Source of the DNA: Gammaproteobacteria bacterium
GTDB lineage: Bacteria; Pseudomonadota; Gammaproteobacteria; Pseudomonadales; Azotimanducaceae
Length of the DNA: 52,023 nucleotides
Direction of reading: 5' to 3'
Assembly: GCA_026706665.1 (NCBI GenBank)
Contig: JAPOYI010000030.1
Span: 1 to 52,023 of the forward strand
The translations under genes were made by a program, and so were the position numbers. The notes under the pieces were generated by a model that saw nothing but the letters and a program-made list of their open reading frames with translations, was not told where the DNA came from and ran no database searches. Shown here in pieces: positions 25,378 through 34,436 of the stretch; the stretch's first letter is position 1, and each line of letters opens with the position of its first letter.

Positions 25378-26739
25378 CTACGCCTTGAACTCCCCGATGA
25401 TCCCCGAGAGCGACTCCTTCGCGTCGCCGAACAACATGCGGGTGTTCTCTCCGAAGAAAAGTGGATTGTCGACTCCCGAAAACCCCGAAGCCATCGATCG
25501 CTTCAGGACGAAAACCGTGCGTGCGCGGTCCACATCGATGATGGGCATGCCATAGATGGGACTGGCCGCGTCCGTGCGCGCCGCGGGATTGACCACGTCG
25601 TTGGCGCCGATGACCACCGCGACGTCGATGTTGTCCATGCGGGGATTCATGTCGTCCATCTCGACCAGTTGGTCGTAGGAGACGCTCGCCTCGGCGAGCA
25701 GCACGTTCATGTGGCCGGGCATGCGTCCCGCGACCGGGTGGATGGCGTAGCTGACATCCGTCCCGTTGTGCTCCAGCAGGTCGCCGAGTTCGCATACGAC
25801 GTGCTGCGCCTGGGCGACCGCCATGCCGTAGCCCGGCACGAAGGTCACCGAGGACGCCGCTTCGAGTATCAGGTACGCGTCTTCGACGTTGATGGGCCTG
25901 ACCTCGCCCTCCACCGCAGTCGCCGTCTTCGCCGCGCCGAAACCGCTGAAGAGCACGTTGCCGAGCGACCGGTTCATGGCCTTGCACATGATGTTGGTGA
26001 GGATGATGCCGGCGGCGCCGACAAGGGACCCCGCCACGATCAGGATGTTGTTGTTGATCGCGAAACCGGCTGCACAGGCGGCAAGCCCCGAATAGCTGTT
26101 GAGGAGCGAGATCACCACCGGCATGTCGGCCCCGCCGATGGGAATGACGGCCATCACGCCCAGCAGCAGCGCCAATCCCAGCAGTGCGAAGAACACCCAC
26201 GAATCCGGCTGTGGCCCCATGGCGAACAGCACGCCCGCCACGATCACCGCCGCCAGAGTCATGCCGTTGCAGAAGCGTTGGCCCGCAAACACGAGCGCGC
26301 GACTCGGCAGGACCTCCGAGAGCTTGCCCCAGGCGATGACCGACCCCGACGCCGTAACGCCGCCGATCAGCACCGACAGCATGACGACGACGCCGGTGAA
26401 CGTGGACACGTCACCGCGATAAAGCGCGGCCCACCCGACCAGCAGGCTCGCCACGCCGCCCGAACCGTTGAACAGCGCCACCATCTCCGGCATCGACGTC
26501 ATCTTGACCAGCCTCGACGCCAACTGGCCGATCATCGCGCCGATCAACACGCCTACCACGATCCACTCGTAGCTCAGGATCTGCTCGGACGCCAGGGTCA
26601 CGACGACAGCGATCAGCATGCCGGTGGAAGAAATGACGTTTCCACGCCGTGCCGTGGCGGGCGAGCCAAGCATCTTGAGCCCGAAGACAAACAACACCGC
26701 CGCGGCGATGTAGGCGAGGTTGATGTAGACCGCGTTCAC
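25378..26739 (-). CDS. pntB: NAD(P) transhydrogenase subunit beta
   Basis: 453 aa. About eight or nine membrane helices occupy the first ~265 residues (MNAVYINLAYIAAAVLFVFGLKMLG onward). The NADP(H)-binding dIII domain follows, with the markers VPGYGMAVAQAQH, YAIHPVAGRMPGHMNVLLAEA, GANDVVNPAA and the terminal VLKRSMASGFSGVDNPLFF. Length and content are normal. With the two alpha genes it forms the inner-membrane enzyme that uses the proton gradient to transfer hydride from NADH to NADP+. Its ATG overlaps the preceding pntAB stop by 4 nt, showing translational coupling. The RHS gene starts directly behind it. Confidence 0.97.
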   Translation of the reverse strand: MNAVYINLAYIAAAVLFVFGLKMLGSPATARRGNVISSTGMLIAVVVTLASEQILSYEWIVVGVLIGAMIGQLASRLVKMTSMPEMVALFNGSGGVASLLVGWAALYRGDVSTFTGVVVMLSVLIGGVTASGSVIAWGKLSEVLPSRALVFAGQRFCNGMTLAAVIVAGVLFAMGPQPDSWVFFALLGLALLLGVMAVIPIGGADMPVVISLLNSYSGLAACAAGFAINNNILIVAGSLVGAAGIILTNIMCKAMNRSLGNVLFSGFGAAKTATAVEGEVRPINVEDAYLILEAASSVTFVPGYGMAVAQAQHVVCELGDLLEHNGTDVSYAIHPVAGRMPGHMNVLLAEASVSYDQLVEMDDMNPRMDNIDVAVVIGANDVVNPAARTDAASPIYGMPIIDVDRARTVFVLKRSMASGFSGVDNPLFFGENTRMLFGDAKESLSGIIGEFKA

Positions 26740-27059
26740 TGGTCTTGCCCGGAACTGGTGCCCTGATCGTCACGTCTGCGGAACATGCCGAGCATGCGGT
26801 CGGTCACCATGTAACCTCCCACCACGTTCACCGTCGCGAACCCGACGGCAACGACCCCAAGGATCGTCGCCAACGGGTTGCCATCCGGACCATCCGCTCC
26901 CGCTGCCATCAGGGCGCCCACCAGGGTGATGCCCGAGATCGCGTTGGCGCCGGACATGAGCGGCGTGTGCAGCGTCGCCGGCACCTTCGAGATGAGTTCG
27001 AAGCCGAGGAAGATGGACAGCGCCAGGATGAAGGCGAGATAGATGGGAATCAGGTCCAC
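26736..27059 (-). CDS. pntAB: NAD(P) transhydrogenase alpha subunit, membrane part
   Basis: 107 aa. Three membrane helices are evident: IPIYLAFILALSIFLGFELI, then ANAISGITLVGALMA, then ATILGVVAVGFATVNVVGGYMV, followed by the cytoplasmic tail TDRMLGMFRRRD. This is the separate C-terminal piece (alpha-2) of the split PntA seen in many alpha- and gammaproteobacteria. It completes the proton channel with PntB. The gene lies 18 nt after pntAA and overlaps pntB by 4 nt. Confidence 0.95.
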   Translation of the reverse strand: MDLIPIYLAFILALSIFLGFELISKVPATLHTPLMSGANAISGITLVGALMAAGADGPDGNPLATILGVVAVGFATVNVVGGYMVTDRMLGMFRRRDDQGTSSGQDQ

Positions 27060-27077
27060 GGTCGTTCCTCGGTGGGG

Positions 27078-28199
27078 TCAGCCCTGCCTGACAGCGTCAT
27101 TGACGATGGCGCCGTCCCGCGTCAGCACGCAGCCGGCCACGATGTCGTCCTCGGGATCGAGGACCAGCGTCTTCGCGTCGCGGTCCCAGAACGCTTCGAT
27201 GAAGTGCGACACGTTGGCGGCGTACATCTCCGATGCGTTTCGCGCCACGGTCGACGGCAGGTTGCCGCGCCCGTCCACCCTGACGCCGTTGATGACCGCG
27301 ACCTCCCCGAGAATGGCACCCTCCACGTTGCCACCGGACTCCACCGCCATGTCGACGACGACGCTGCCGGGCCGCATCGCCTCGACCATGTCGCGGGACA
27401 CGATCACGGGCGCCGGCCGCCCGAACACCTGCGCGGTGGTAATGACGACATCCGCGTCCGCCACCACCTGCTTCATGCCCTCTTTCTGCAGCGCCATCTG
27501 TTCAGGCGTCAGTTCATGGGCATATCCCTGCTCGGTCTGGCCAACCTCCCCCACGTCGATCTCGACAAATCTGGCGCCCAGGGAGCGCACCTCCTCCGCC
27601 ACGACCGGACGCGTATCGAACGCCTCCACGCGGGCGCCGAGACGCTTTGCCGTCGCAATCGCCTGCAGACCCGCGACGCCCGCGCCGATGACAAACACCC
27701 GAGCCGGCGCGATGGTCCCGGACGGCGTCATCATCATGGGGAAGATCTTCGGGCTCAACTCGGACGCGCGGGTCACGGCAGCATAGCCCGCCAGGCTCGC
27801 CTGCGACGACAGCGCGTCCATCTTCTGCGCCCGGCTCGTGCGGGGGATCATCTGCATGGAAATCGCGGTGACCCCCTGCTCGGCCATCGATCGAACCAGC
27901 GCCGTCGCGTTGAACGGGTCGAGAAAGCCGATATGGACCGTCCCGGCGCCGAGCCTTGCCACATCGTCTGCGCCGGGCTGCTCGACGCGCACGACGATTT
28001 CGGCGCCCAGGGCATCGTCCCTGCTGCCGACCGTCGCACCCGCCGCCCGATACTCCTCGTCAGGGAAACCGGATGCGGCGCCGGCGCCTGCTTCCACCAC
28101 CACGTCCAGGCCAAGTTCCACCAGTTTTCCTGCGCTGGCAGGCGTGCAGGGCGTGCGCAATTCTCCCGCGCGCCGCTCTCGTGGCGCTCCGATCAGCAT
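27078..28199 (-). CDS. pntAA: NAD(P) transhydrogenase alpha subunit, soluble NAD-binding part
   Basis: 373 aa from ATG 28199 (MLIGAPRERRAGELRTPCTP); the longer open frame upstream crosses into the divergent TRAP gene. The N-terminus aligns with alanine dehydrogenase/PntA proteins. The NAD-binding fingerprint is VIGAGVAGLQAIATAKRLGA. Downstream come FDTRPVVAEEVRSLGARF, VITTAQVFGRPAPVI and VVVDMAVESGGNVEG. It is the dI subunit that binds NAD(H) on the cytoplasmic face. First gene of the pntAA-pntAB-pntB operon. The 68-nt divergent gap to the TRAP gene should hold both promoters; I could not fix a convincing -35/-10 pair. Confidence 0.95.
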   Translation of the reverse strand: MLIGAPRERRAGELRTPCTPASAGKLVELGLDVVVEAGAGAASGFPDEEYRAAGATVGSRDDALGAEIVVRVEQPGADDVARLGAGTVHIGFLDPFNATALVRSMAEQGVTAISMQMIPRTSRAQKMDALSSQASLAGYAAVTRASELSPKIFPMMMTPSGTIAPARVFVIGAGVAGLQAIATAKRLGARVEAFDTRPVVAEEVRSLGARFVEIDVGEVGQTEQGYAHELTPEQMALQKEGMKQVVADADVVITTAQVFGRPAPVIVSRDMVEAMRPGSVVVDMAVESGGNVEGAILGEVAVINGVRVDGRGNLPSTVARNASEMYAANVSHFIEAFWDRDAKTLVLDPEDDIVAGCVLTRDGAIVNDAVRQG

Positions 28200-28267
28200 C
28201 GGCGAGTCCGTCCGTCGGGGTACACGGGCTAGGTTACAATCCTGCCTCCGTCTTTTCGAGCAAATCA

Positions 28268-29392
28268 GTGACTCGGCTAACCAATCGGTCGGCGGCCGTC
28301 GCCGTCGGCATCGCGTTTCTCGTCGGCTTGTTGGCGAGTCTTGCAATCCGGCCCATCGGGGAAGGCAGTCCCGCAACCACGGCCATATCGGACGAAGGGG
28401 GAGTCGCCGCATCGCCCCGGCTCCGCTGGCGCGTGCCCATCGCATTCGCGACAAACCTGCCGGTGCTCGGCGACAACATCCTGTACGTCCAGAACGCCGT
28501 TGAAACCGCTTCCGACGGCCGCATCGTCATGCAGCTGTTCGAGCCCGGCGAGATCGTGCCGGCCTTCAACATCGTCGACGCGGTGCGGGAAGGCAAGGTG
28601 CCCGCCGGTTACACGTGGCTCGGATACGACCAGGGCAAGATCCCCGCCTCGACGCTGATCGCCGCCGTGCCGTTCGGCATGGAGCCTTGGGAATTCAGCG
28701 CCTGGTGGTTCGACGCCGGCGGCCGACAGCTCGCGGAAGAGCTTTATGCGAAATATGACGTTCATCCGCTCTACTGTGGCCTGATCGGCCCGGAAACCGC
28801 CGGCTGGTTCCGCGAGCCCATCGAGAGTCTCGACGACATCGCGGGGCTCAAGATTCGATTCGCGGGTCTCGGCGGCAAGGTCATCGAGCAACTCGGGGCG
28901 TCCGTCACGATGATTCCGGGGGGCGAGATATTCCAGGCGCTGGAGAAAGGCGCGATCGACGCCTCGGAGTACTCGCTGCCGATCGTCGACGAGGCCCTCG
29001 GTTTCGACCGCATCGCGAAGATCAACTACTTTCCGGGATGGCACCAGCCTTTCAGCGCCGCGCACCTTGCGGTGAACAAGTCCGTCTGGGACAGCCTGGA
29101 CGCATCCCAGCGCGGCGTCTTCGAAACCGCCTGCACCGCGGGCGTCACCCGCAATCTCGCGCGCAGCGAGGCGGTGCAGGGACCGGTGCTCGCGAGCTTC
29201 GACGCAAGGGACGTGTCCACGCTGCAGTTGCCGGAACCCGTCCTGCGCGAACTGGAGCGGGTGGCCGAGACGGTGCTCGCGGAAGAGGCGGAAAGAGATG
29301 AGGACTTCCGCACGATCTACGCGGCTCAGCGGGAGTTCCGCGAGGCCTACGCGCGCTGGAAGCAGCTCGCCTACCTGCCGCGCGATTTCTAG
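28268..29392 (+). CDS. TRAP transporter substrate-binding protein, TakP-like
   Basis: 374 aa from GTG 28268, which directly starts a membrane-type signal (AAVAVGIAFLVGLLASLAI). The mature protein has the DctP-family pattern: LRWRVPIAFATNLPVLGD, then ESLDDIAGLKIRFAGLGGKVIEQLGAS, then PGGEIFQALEKGAIDASEY and PGWHQP. The last two motifs recall TakP, which binds 2-oxo acids as dimers, so pyruvate-like acids are a plausible ligand. It would deliver substrate in the periplasm to the two permeases that follow. A TACAAT at 28235-28240 could be a -10 element, but no good -35 accompanies it. Confidence 0.92.
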   Translation: MTRLTNRSAAVAVGIAFLVGLLASLAIRPIGEGSPATTAISDEGGVAASPRLRWRVPIAFATNLPVLGDNILYVQNAVETASDGRIVMQLFEPGEIVPAFNIVDAVREGKVPAGYTWLGYDQGKIPASTLIAAVPFGMEPWEFSAWWFDAGGRQLAEELYAKYDVHPLYCGLIGPETAGWFREPIESLDDIAGLKIRFAGLGGKVIEQLGASVTMIPGGEIFQALEKGAIDASEYSLPIVDEALGFDRIAKINYFPGWHQPFSAAHLAVNKSVWDSLDASQRGVFETACTAGVTRNLARSEAVQGPVLASFDARDVSTLQLPEPVLRELERVAETVLAEEAERDEDFRTIYAAQREFREAYARWKQLAYLPRDF

Positions 29393-29434
29393 TGATCCGT
29401 CAAGGGCTCTGACCCCCTTCAGGCCTCCACGCAC

Positions 29435-29983
29435 GTGACAGAACACGATCATCAGTCTGACCTTCCCGGCACGAAGTTCTCCAACGCCGTCGATCCCGTC
29501 ATCACCTGGATCGGCAACGCCGTCTCATGGGTTTGGATAGTCCTGCTTGGCGTCATAGTGATCAACGTGTTCATGCGCTACGCGCTGGGAGAAGGCCGCA
29601 TCGAATTCGAGGAAATACAGTGGCACCTGTATTCCATCGGCTTCATGATCGGCCTCGGCTACGCCGTCGTCCATGACGCGCACATTCGCGTCGACATCGT
29701 CCACGAAAGGTTGTCGCCCCTGACGCGGGCCTGGATCGACCTCTACGGCATCCTGCTCTTTGTCCTGCCGTTCACGGCCCTCATGCTCATCTACGCGGTG
29801 CCCTTCATCACCGACAGCTTCGTCACGTCGGAGACTTCTCCCTCTCCCGGCGGCCTGCCCTATCGCTGGCTGATCAAGTCCATGCTGTTCATCGGCTTCG
29901 CGCTGCTCGGGATCGCCGCCGTATCGCGGCTGACGCGGCTATGGGCGTATCTCTTCCTGCCCGGGGACCGCGATGCCCGCTAA
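29435..29983 (+). CDS. dctQ: TRAP transporter small permease (DctQ family)
   Basis: 182 aa from GTG 29435. It has four membrane helices with a loop carrying the family pattern RIEFEEIQWHLYSIGFMIGLGYAV and HIRVDIVHERLS. This is the DctQ-type subunit that pairs with the large permease in the inner membrane. It lies 42 nt behind the binding-protein gene and overlaps the next gene by 11 nt. Confidence 0.93.
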   Translation: MTEHDHQSDLPGTKFSNAVDPVITWIGNAVSWVWIVLLGVIVINVFMRYALGEGRIEFEEIQWHLYSIGFMIGLGYAVVHDAHIRVDIVHERLSPLTRAWIDLYGILLFVLPFTALMLIYAVPFITDSFVTSETSPSPGGLPYRWLIKSMLFIGFALLGIAAVSRLTRLWAYLFLPGDRDAR

Positions 29984-31334
29984 CGAGATCCTGGCGCTGG
30001 CGATGTTCGTCGCCTTCATCGCGCTCGTGTTCACCGGCTTTCCCGTCGCGTGGATTCTCGCCGGGCTGGCTGTCCTCTTTACTGCGCTCGCCATCGTCTT
30101 CGAAGTGGATTTACACCTGGCGACCGGCGTCGACTGGGCGTACACGAGCCTCTCCGTCGAACGCGTCTGGAACGTGATGGAGAACTGGGTCATGGTGGCG
30201 CTGCCCATGTTCATCTTCATGGGGCTGCTGCTCGACCGCTCGGGCATCGCGGACCGGCTGATGACGAGTTTCGCGCGGCTGTTCGGCCGCGTGGGCGGAG
30301 GGCTCGCCATCTCGGTGGCCCTGATCGGCGTACTGCTCGCCGCCACCACGGGCATTATTGGCGCTTCGGTGGTGCTGCTGGCGCTTCTAGGCCTTCCTGC
30401 GATGCTGCGCACGGGTTACGACCGGAGCCTCGCCTCCGGGACGGTCTGCGCGGTCGGCACGCTGGGCATCCTGATTCCGCCGAGCATCATGCTGGTGGTC
30501 ATGGCCGACCGCATGGCCATGTCGGTCGGCGACCTCTTTCTCGGCGCGGTGCTCCCGGGGCTGCTGCTCGGCGCGCTGTACGTCTCCTACCTCGTCGGGT
30601 ACGGCCTGGTGCGGCCCGATGGCGCGCCGAAGTTCGAACGTGCCGAACGGATCGACTTCGCCGCCATCCGTGAACTGGTCCTCGCCATCGTGCCGCCGTC
30701 GCTGCTGATCGTCGCCGTGCTCGGCAGCATCTTCTTCGGCCTCGCGACACCCACCGAAGCTGCCGGCGTCGGCGCCGCGGGCGCACTGCTCCTCGCGCTG
30801 GCCAATCGCGCGCTCGACAGGCGCGTCATGACGGAAGTGTTGCGCGAGACCACCCGCACCACCGCCTTCATATTCGGCGTGCTGATCGGCGCGACCGCAT
30901 TCTCGCTGGTACTGCGCGGACTGGGCGGCGACGAACTCATCGAGGACGCGCTCCTGTCGCTGCCGTTCGGTCCGACAGGCATCATCATCTGCATACTGTT
31001 CGCGACCTTCCTGCTCGGCTTCTTCCTCGACTGGATCGAGCTGACGCTGATCATCCTGCCGCTGGTCGCCCCGGTGGTCGCGACCCTCGGCTTCGACCCG
31101 GTGTGGTTCACGGTGATGTTCGCCGTGTGCCTGCAGACGAGCTTCCTGACGCCGCCGGTGGGATTCGCCATCTTCTACCTGAAGGGTGTCGCCCCACCGG
31201 AGGTGCGCGTGGTCGACATCTACCGGGGCGTCGCGCCCTTCATCCTGATACAGATCATCGGCCTGATGCTGATCTTCAACTGGGACGCCCTCGTGACATG
31301 GCTGCCCGAGCAGGCCTATAACGTGCGCCGATAG
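29973..31334 (+). CDS. dctM: TRAP transporter large permease (DctM family)
   Basis: 453 aa with about 12 to 14 membrane segments. Family marks include the early MENWVMVALPMFIFMGLLLDRSGIA, the TGIIGASVVLLALLGLP helix, SGTVCAVGTLGILIPPSIMLVV and the late QTSFLTPPVGFAIFYLKGVAPPEV. It is the Na+-dependent translocating subunit of the TRAP system. The ATG overlaps dctQ. The gene ends 2 nt before the stop of the convergent aldolase gene, leaving no room for a terminator between them. Confidence 0.95.
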   Translation: MPANEILALAMFVAFIALVFTGFPVAWILAGLAVLFTALAIVFEVDLHLATGVDWAYTSLSVERVWNVMENWVMVALPMFIFMGLLLDRSGIADRLMTSFARLFGRVGGGLAISVALIGVLLAATTGIIGASVVLLALLGLPAMLRTGYDRSLASGTVCAVGTLGILIPPSIMLVVMADRMAMSVGDLFLGAVLPGLLLGALYVSYLVGYGLVRPDGAPKFERAERIDFAAIRELVLAIVPPSLLIVAVLGSIFFGLATPTEAAGVGAAGALLLALANRALDRRVMTEVLRETTRTTAFIFGVLIGATAFSLVLRGLGGDELIEDALLSLPFGPTGIIICILFATFLLGFFLDWIELTLIILPLVAPVVATLGFDPVWFTVMFAVCLQTSFLTPPVGFAIFYLKGVAPPEVRVVDIYRGVAPFILIQIIGLMLIFNWDALVTWLPEQAYNVRR

Positions 31335-31336
31335 CG

Positions 31337-32134
31337 CTACAACGACTCGGTCAGGTTGCGCATGCCTTCGCCGAGCTCCATCAGCGCCGACCGGTAGATG
31401 AACCGGTCCCAGCCAATGCAGAAGTGGCGCACGCCCAGATCGATGTAGCGTTTCGCCTCCTCCACGCCACGGATCTCGATACGCGGGTGAATGCCGTGCT
31501 CGAGGGACTTCTCGATGACCTGCCGCTCGAAAGGCCAGATCTCCGGCGAACCCTGCAAGCCGGGCTGGCCCCGGGAGAAGCTGAAGTCCGCCGGCCCCCA
31601 CTGGGTCATGGAAACCCCGCGCTCCTGAGCGCGTTCGAGGACTTCGTCAAGGCGCTCCAGCGTGACGTCCTTCTCGATCATGATCGTGAACACGATGGAT
31701 TCGAGATCCGCGAGGTATCCGCGCGTGTCGTAGCTCGAGAGCGCCGGACGGCGCAGCTTGACCCCCATCATGCCGCCGGTGTTGGGCGTATCCGGGGCCA
31801 TGACCCGGTGGCACTCGTCGACGTCCTCCGGCGTGCGGACATCCGTGAACAGGATCGCCTTGAACCCCGCCCCCAGCGCAACCTGGGCCCAGAACCCCTG
31901 GGCCTCCTGGTCCAGCTTGATCATCAACGGGAGGTCGCCGCATTGGGCCGCGCGGGCCAGGTGGTAGAGGAGTTTCACGTCAAATGTCGAGTATTCGGCA
32001 ACGAACTCGCCGTAGTCGAAAAGTCCCGTATCGCCGATGATCTCCGGGATGTCCGGATCCGCGAACAGGAAGTGGGTGCCGACCGTCGGGCTGCCGGCCA
32101 CCAGCTTGTCCCGCAGCGTATTGCCCATGATCAT
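31337..32134 (-). CDS. HpcH/HpaI-type aldolase
   Basis: 265 aa. Start ATG 32134, with a second ATG two codons on. The sequence follows the class II pyruvate-aldolase/2-oxo-acid lyase family: VGTHFLFADPDIPEIIGDTGLFDY, a metal-ligand-bearing barrel with AEYSTFDV, GFKAILFTDVRTPEDVD, the late TQWGPADFSFSRG and ARHFCIGWD-type strands. Such enzymes cleave or form 4-hydroxy-2-oxo acids to pyruvate plus an aldehyde. It converges with a TakP-like TRAP transporter whose predicted ligands are 2-oxo acids, which suggests, without proving, a joint uptake and catabolic role. Exact substrate unknown. Confidence 0.85.
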   Translation of the reverse strand: MIMGNTLRDKLVAGSPTVGTHFLFADPDIPEIIGDTGLFDYGEFVAEYSTFDVKLLYHLARAAQCGDLPLMIKLDQEAQGFWAQVALGAGFKAILFTDVRTPEDVDECHRVMAPDTPNTGGMMGVKLRRPALSSYDTRGYLADLESIVFTIMIEKDVTLERLDEVLERAQERGVSMTQWGPADFSFSRGQPGLQGSPEIWPFERQVIEKSLEHGIHPRIEIRGVEEAKRYIDLGVRHFCIGWDRFIYRSALMELGEGMRNLTESL

Positions 32135-32268
32135 CGATATGTCCCCAACCGGCGTCGACAGGCGCCAAACATAGCACCTTCCGCATTCCAGCCGACCGTC
32201 AGAACGCGTTTGCGGATTGGATTCCCGGCTTGAGAAAATCGGCGGTCAAATATCGAACGGAACATCTC

Positions 32269-32649
32269 ATGGGCGTTATCGGTATCGAGGAGATCTTCCT
32301 CGACGTGAAGGACCTGGCCAAGGCGGTCGACTTCTATCACGACCTGCTGGGCATCCCCGTGGCCAGGCGCGACGCTGAGCGTGCATACCTGCAGTGCGAA
32401 CGGAGCCATGTCGTGCTGCAGGTCAAGGGCCACTCGGGGCGTCACCGGGGCGGGGGTCCGATGCATTTCTCCTTCACGGTCACCGAAGATGCCTTCGACG
32501 AGATCGCCGGGAGAGTGGTGGGACCGCAGTTCTTCACCCGCGGGCCAATGGGCAAACGGGGCGAGGGCCGGACGTTGTTCATGATCGACCCGGATGGCAA
32601 CGAGACCGAGGTCAATACCCGCTACTTGTACGGGATTCCGAAGCGCTAG
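32269..32649 (+). CDS. VOC/glyoxalase superfamily protein
   Basis: 126 aa from ATG 32269 (MGVIGIEEIFLDVKDLAKAVDFYHDLLG), with AACGGA upstream; an in-frame TTG at 32230 is less likely. It contains two beta-alpha-beta-beta-beta modules of the vicinal-oxygen-chelate fold. A first-strand metal position, HVVLQVKGH, HFSFTV and the closing DPDGNETEV are typical. Members are glyoxalases, dioxygenases or resistance proteins, so the reaction is not assigned. It stands alone and is followed directly by the dispersed repeat. Confidence 0.85.
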   Translation: MGVIGIEEIFLDVKDLAKAVDFYHDLLGIPVARRDAERAYLQCERSHVVLQVKGHSGRHRGGGPMHFSFTVTEDAFDEIAGRVVGPQFFTRGPMGKRGEGRTLFMIDPDGNETEVNTRYLYGIPKR

Positions 32650-32780
32650 CAGCGCGCGCCGTAGAACGGCACGTAGTGCCGATCAAGGCGCGGGGTGCGG
32701 GACGGGTGGGATGGGCAAGACAGATGGCTTGGGCGGGGGTGAAACCCGGCGTGCCCGTAGGGCTGGCGGGTTTCATGGCG
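32650..32780 (+). repeat. Dispersed intergenic repeat, copy 2
   Basis: This 131-bp stretch is the plus-strand counterpart of the minus-strand copy at 3563-3723. Both contain, in order, CAGCGCGCGCCGTAGAACGG, GCCGATCAAGGCGCGG, GGATGGGCAA, TGGGCGGGGGTGAAA and GGCGGGTTT. It also carries a short hairpin GGCAC-GTA-GTGCC. It fills exactly the gap between the VOC gene and the stop codon of the minus-strand synthase-like gene at 32781. No protein is evident. It is probably a genome-wide intergenic element, but only two copies can be seen here. Confidence 0.75.
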
Positions 32781-34430
32781 TTAGTTGTGCCTTTGGTCGA
32801 CCGACGCCCTCTTGGTTGAGACACCCTCAAGCAATTCGATGGTCCGCGCGACAGCTTCCCTGAGCCGAAACAACATCAACTCAGGTAGTTCGACCAGGTA
32901 GGACTCGCCGTGGATCGAGCCAATCTCGGTGTCTGCAATCACGCCTCTTGCTTCGTTCTTGGCAATCACGACATCCTGGGTACGAAAGTGCCTGATGAGC
33001 GCCTCGCGCCAAGCTGACCCCAACCGCGCTGCCGGTTTGCGGAGCAGCCGTATCATGACCGAGTCGATGGCATCCATGTCCGATGCCTCTCTTGGCGCCA
33101 AGGCGAGAACTCCTGCGTTGCCGGCCTGCCGGTAACATACCTCTCGATACTTCAGCCGAACCAACGCTCCATACGGTTGCCCCCGGAGCTTCACGACAGC
33201 GCGCCACGCACCAATCAGCGTGATGTAGTCGGCGTTTGCATGCAGACAGAGTCGCAACAGGTAGCTATCGAAGCCTGGATATACGTTAACGACTATGCGC
33301 TTGGCGCGGGTGTTCACGAATCGTGTCCGGATGAACGTGTCGATCGGGACCCTTTGTTTGGCTGCAACTTCTGGCAGGGGATTGCCTACGAGCAGCCAGT
33401 CCAACGGTTCGGGTAGCACATCCAGGAGCTCTGCTGGCAAGGATCGAATGCTGGCATTTGGACCTTCATGCCCTTTTGAGTATATGGCCCTGTTCCCGCT
33501 TACGTTTCGCGATGCCGCAAAGGCGCGCCTGGTCGGTTCGAGAACGTAGAGGTCGCTCCGACTACCGATCGCTTGCGCACCTTCGAAGTGATGAAAATCA
33601 GGCAACATCGCGTGCTGAACGAATCGCAGGCTGTGAATGACCGATTGCGCCTTGTACGCCCTGGCAAGTTGACGATCACCAAATCCGTAGGCCAGGAGCA
33701 CCCGCGTGGGTTCTCCTTGGACCAGGGACTGCACCGCGCGCCGAAGAAAGAGGCGCAGTCCTTCCTCGGTGTATGGCGGATCGGTGAAAACCAGGTGGCA
33801 GCGTTGCTGCAGTGAACGTGGGAGGGTGATGCGCAGATCGGAGAAAACGGGCCTGATCCGGAACGCGAGCCTGTGCCTTGTTGCATGAATGTATGCGAGG
33901 ATTCGTTCGTCGATGTCGACCACGACGACATCCGTGGATGGGGAAATCAGAGCCAGGGCGATAGATGTCATGTCCTGATCCCCGACCATCAGGACGGTAG
34001 CGTCGTGGAGGTTGAACGTGTTGTACATGTATGTCGCACGCCGCCAGACGGTCTCGACTGTCGCGGGCACATGGTCCAGCTGCCAGATCGGAGGCGGTCG
34101 ATCCGCGAGTACCTCGTCCAGTTTCGAGAGAATTGCAGATTCATTTGCTCGGGTAAGGGGCGAAGGTTGGGCCGCCCCAAGAACCCCGGACACAGCACGA
34201 CGGTGGCGCCCCTCGATGGTGAAACCCGCCGGAAGTTCCTGCACGAACGGGCGAAGGCTCTGTACGATTCCTTCGATAGAACTGCGTGACAACCCAGTCT
34301 TCACGACCAGGTCTGCCATCGGAGCAGGCTTGGTGGATGCGAGCAAAGCGACGACTGCGTGTGCGCGCCGGAGGTCGATGCCCCATTGGCCGCGAAGCTG
34401 GTCAAGTGCGGATTCGATGGTTGGGTTCAT
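32781..34430 (-). CDS. Bis-aminopropyl spermidine synthase-like protein
   Basis: 549 aa. Residues ~20-85 resemble a winged-helix unit (RRAHAVVALLASTKPAPMADLVVKTGLSRSSIEGIV). Residues ~140-290 carry the Rossmann core of the BpsA/DUF43 family: VLMVGDQDMTSIALAL (150-153 GDQD, where GDDD is usual), VVVVDIDERILAYI and VFTDPPYTEEGLRLFLRR. BpsA enzymes add aminopropyl groups to spermidine from decarboxylated AdoMet. The remaining ~250 residues (LDWLLVGNPLPEVAAKQRV ... VELPELMLFRLREAVART) are an extra domain that I do not recognise; archaeal BpsA is about 350 aa. It starts 6 nt after a sulfatase stop, so the two are almost certainly one operon. Substrate may differ from spermidine. Confidence 0.7.
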   Translation of the reverse strand: MNPTIESALDQLRGQWGIDLRRAHAVVALLASTKPAPMADLVVKTGLSRSSIEGIVQSLRPFVQELPAGFTIEGRHRRAVSGVLGAAQPSPLTRANESAILSKLDEVLADRPPPIWQLDHVPATVETVWRRATYMYNTFNLHDATVLMVGDQDMTSIALALISPSTDVVVVDIDERILAYIHATRHRLAFRIRPVFSDLRITLPRSLQQRCHLVFTDPPYTEEGLRLFLRRAVQSLVQGEPTRVLLAYGFGDRQLARAYKAQSVIHSLRFVQHAMLPDFHHFEGAQAIGSRSDLYVLEPTRRAFAASRNVSGNRAIYSKGHEGPNASIRSLPAELLDVLPEPLDWLLVGNPLPEVAAKQRVPIDTFIRTRFVNTRAKRIVVNVYPGFDSYLLRLCLHANADYITLIGAWRAVVKLRGQPYGALVRLKYREVCYRQAGNAGVLALAPREASDMDAIDSVMIRLLRKPAARLGSAWREALIRHFRTQDVVIAKNEARGVIADTEIGSIHGESYLVELPELMLFRLREAVARTIELLEGVSTKRASVDQRHN

Positions 34431-34436
34431 GTTTGG

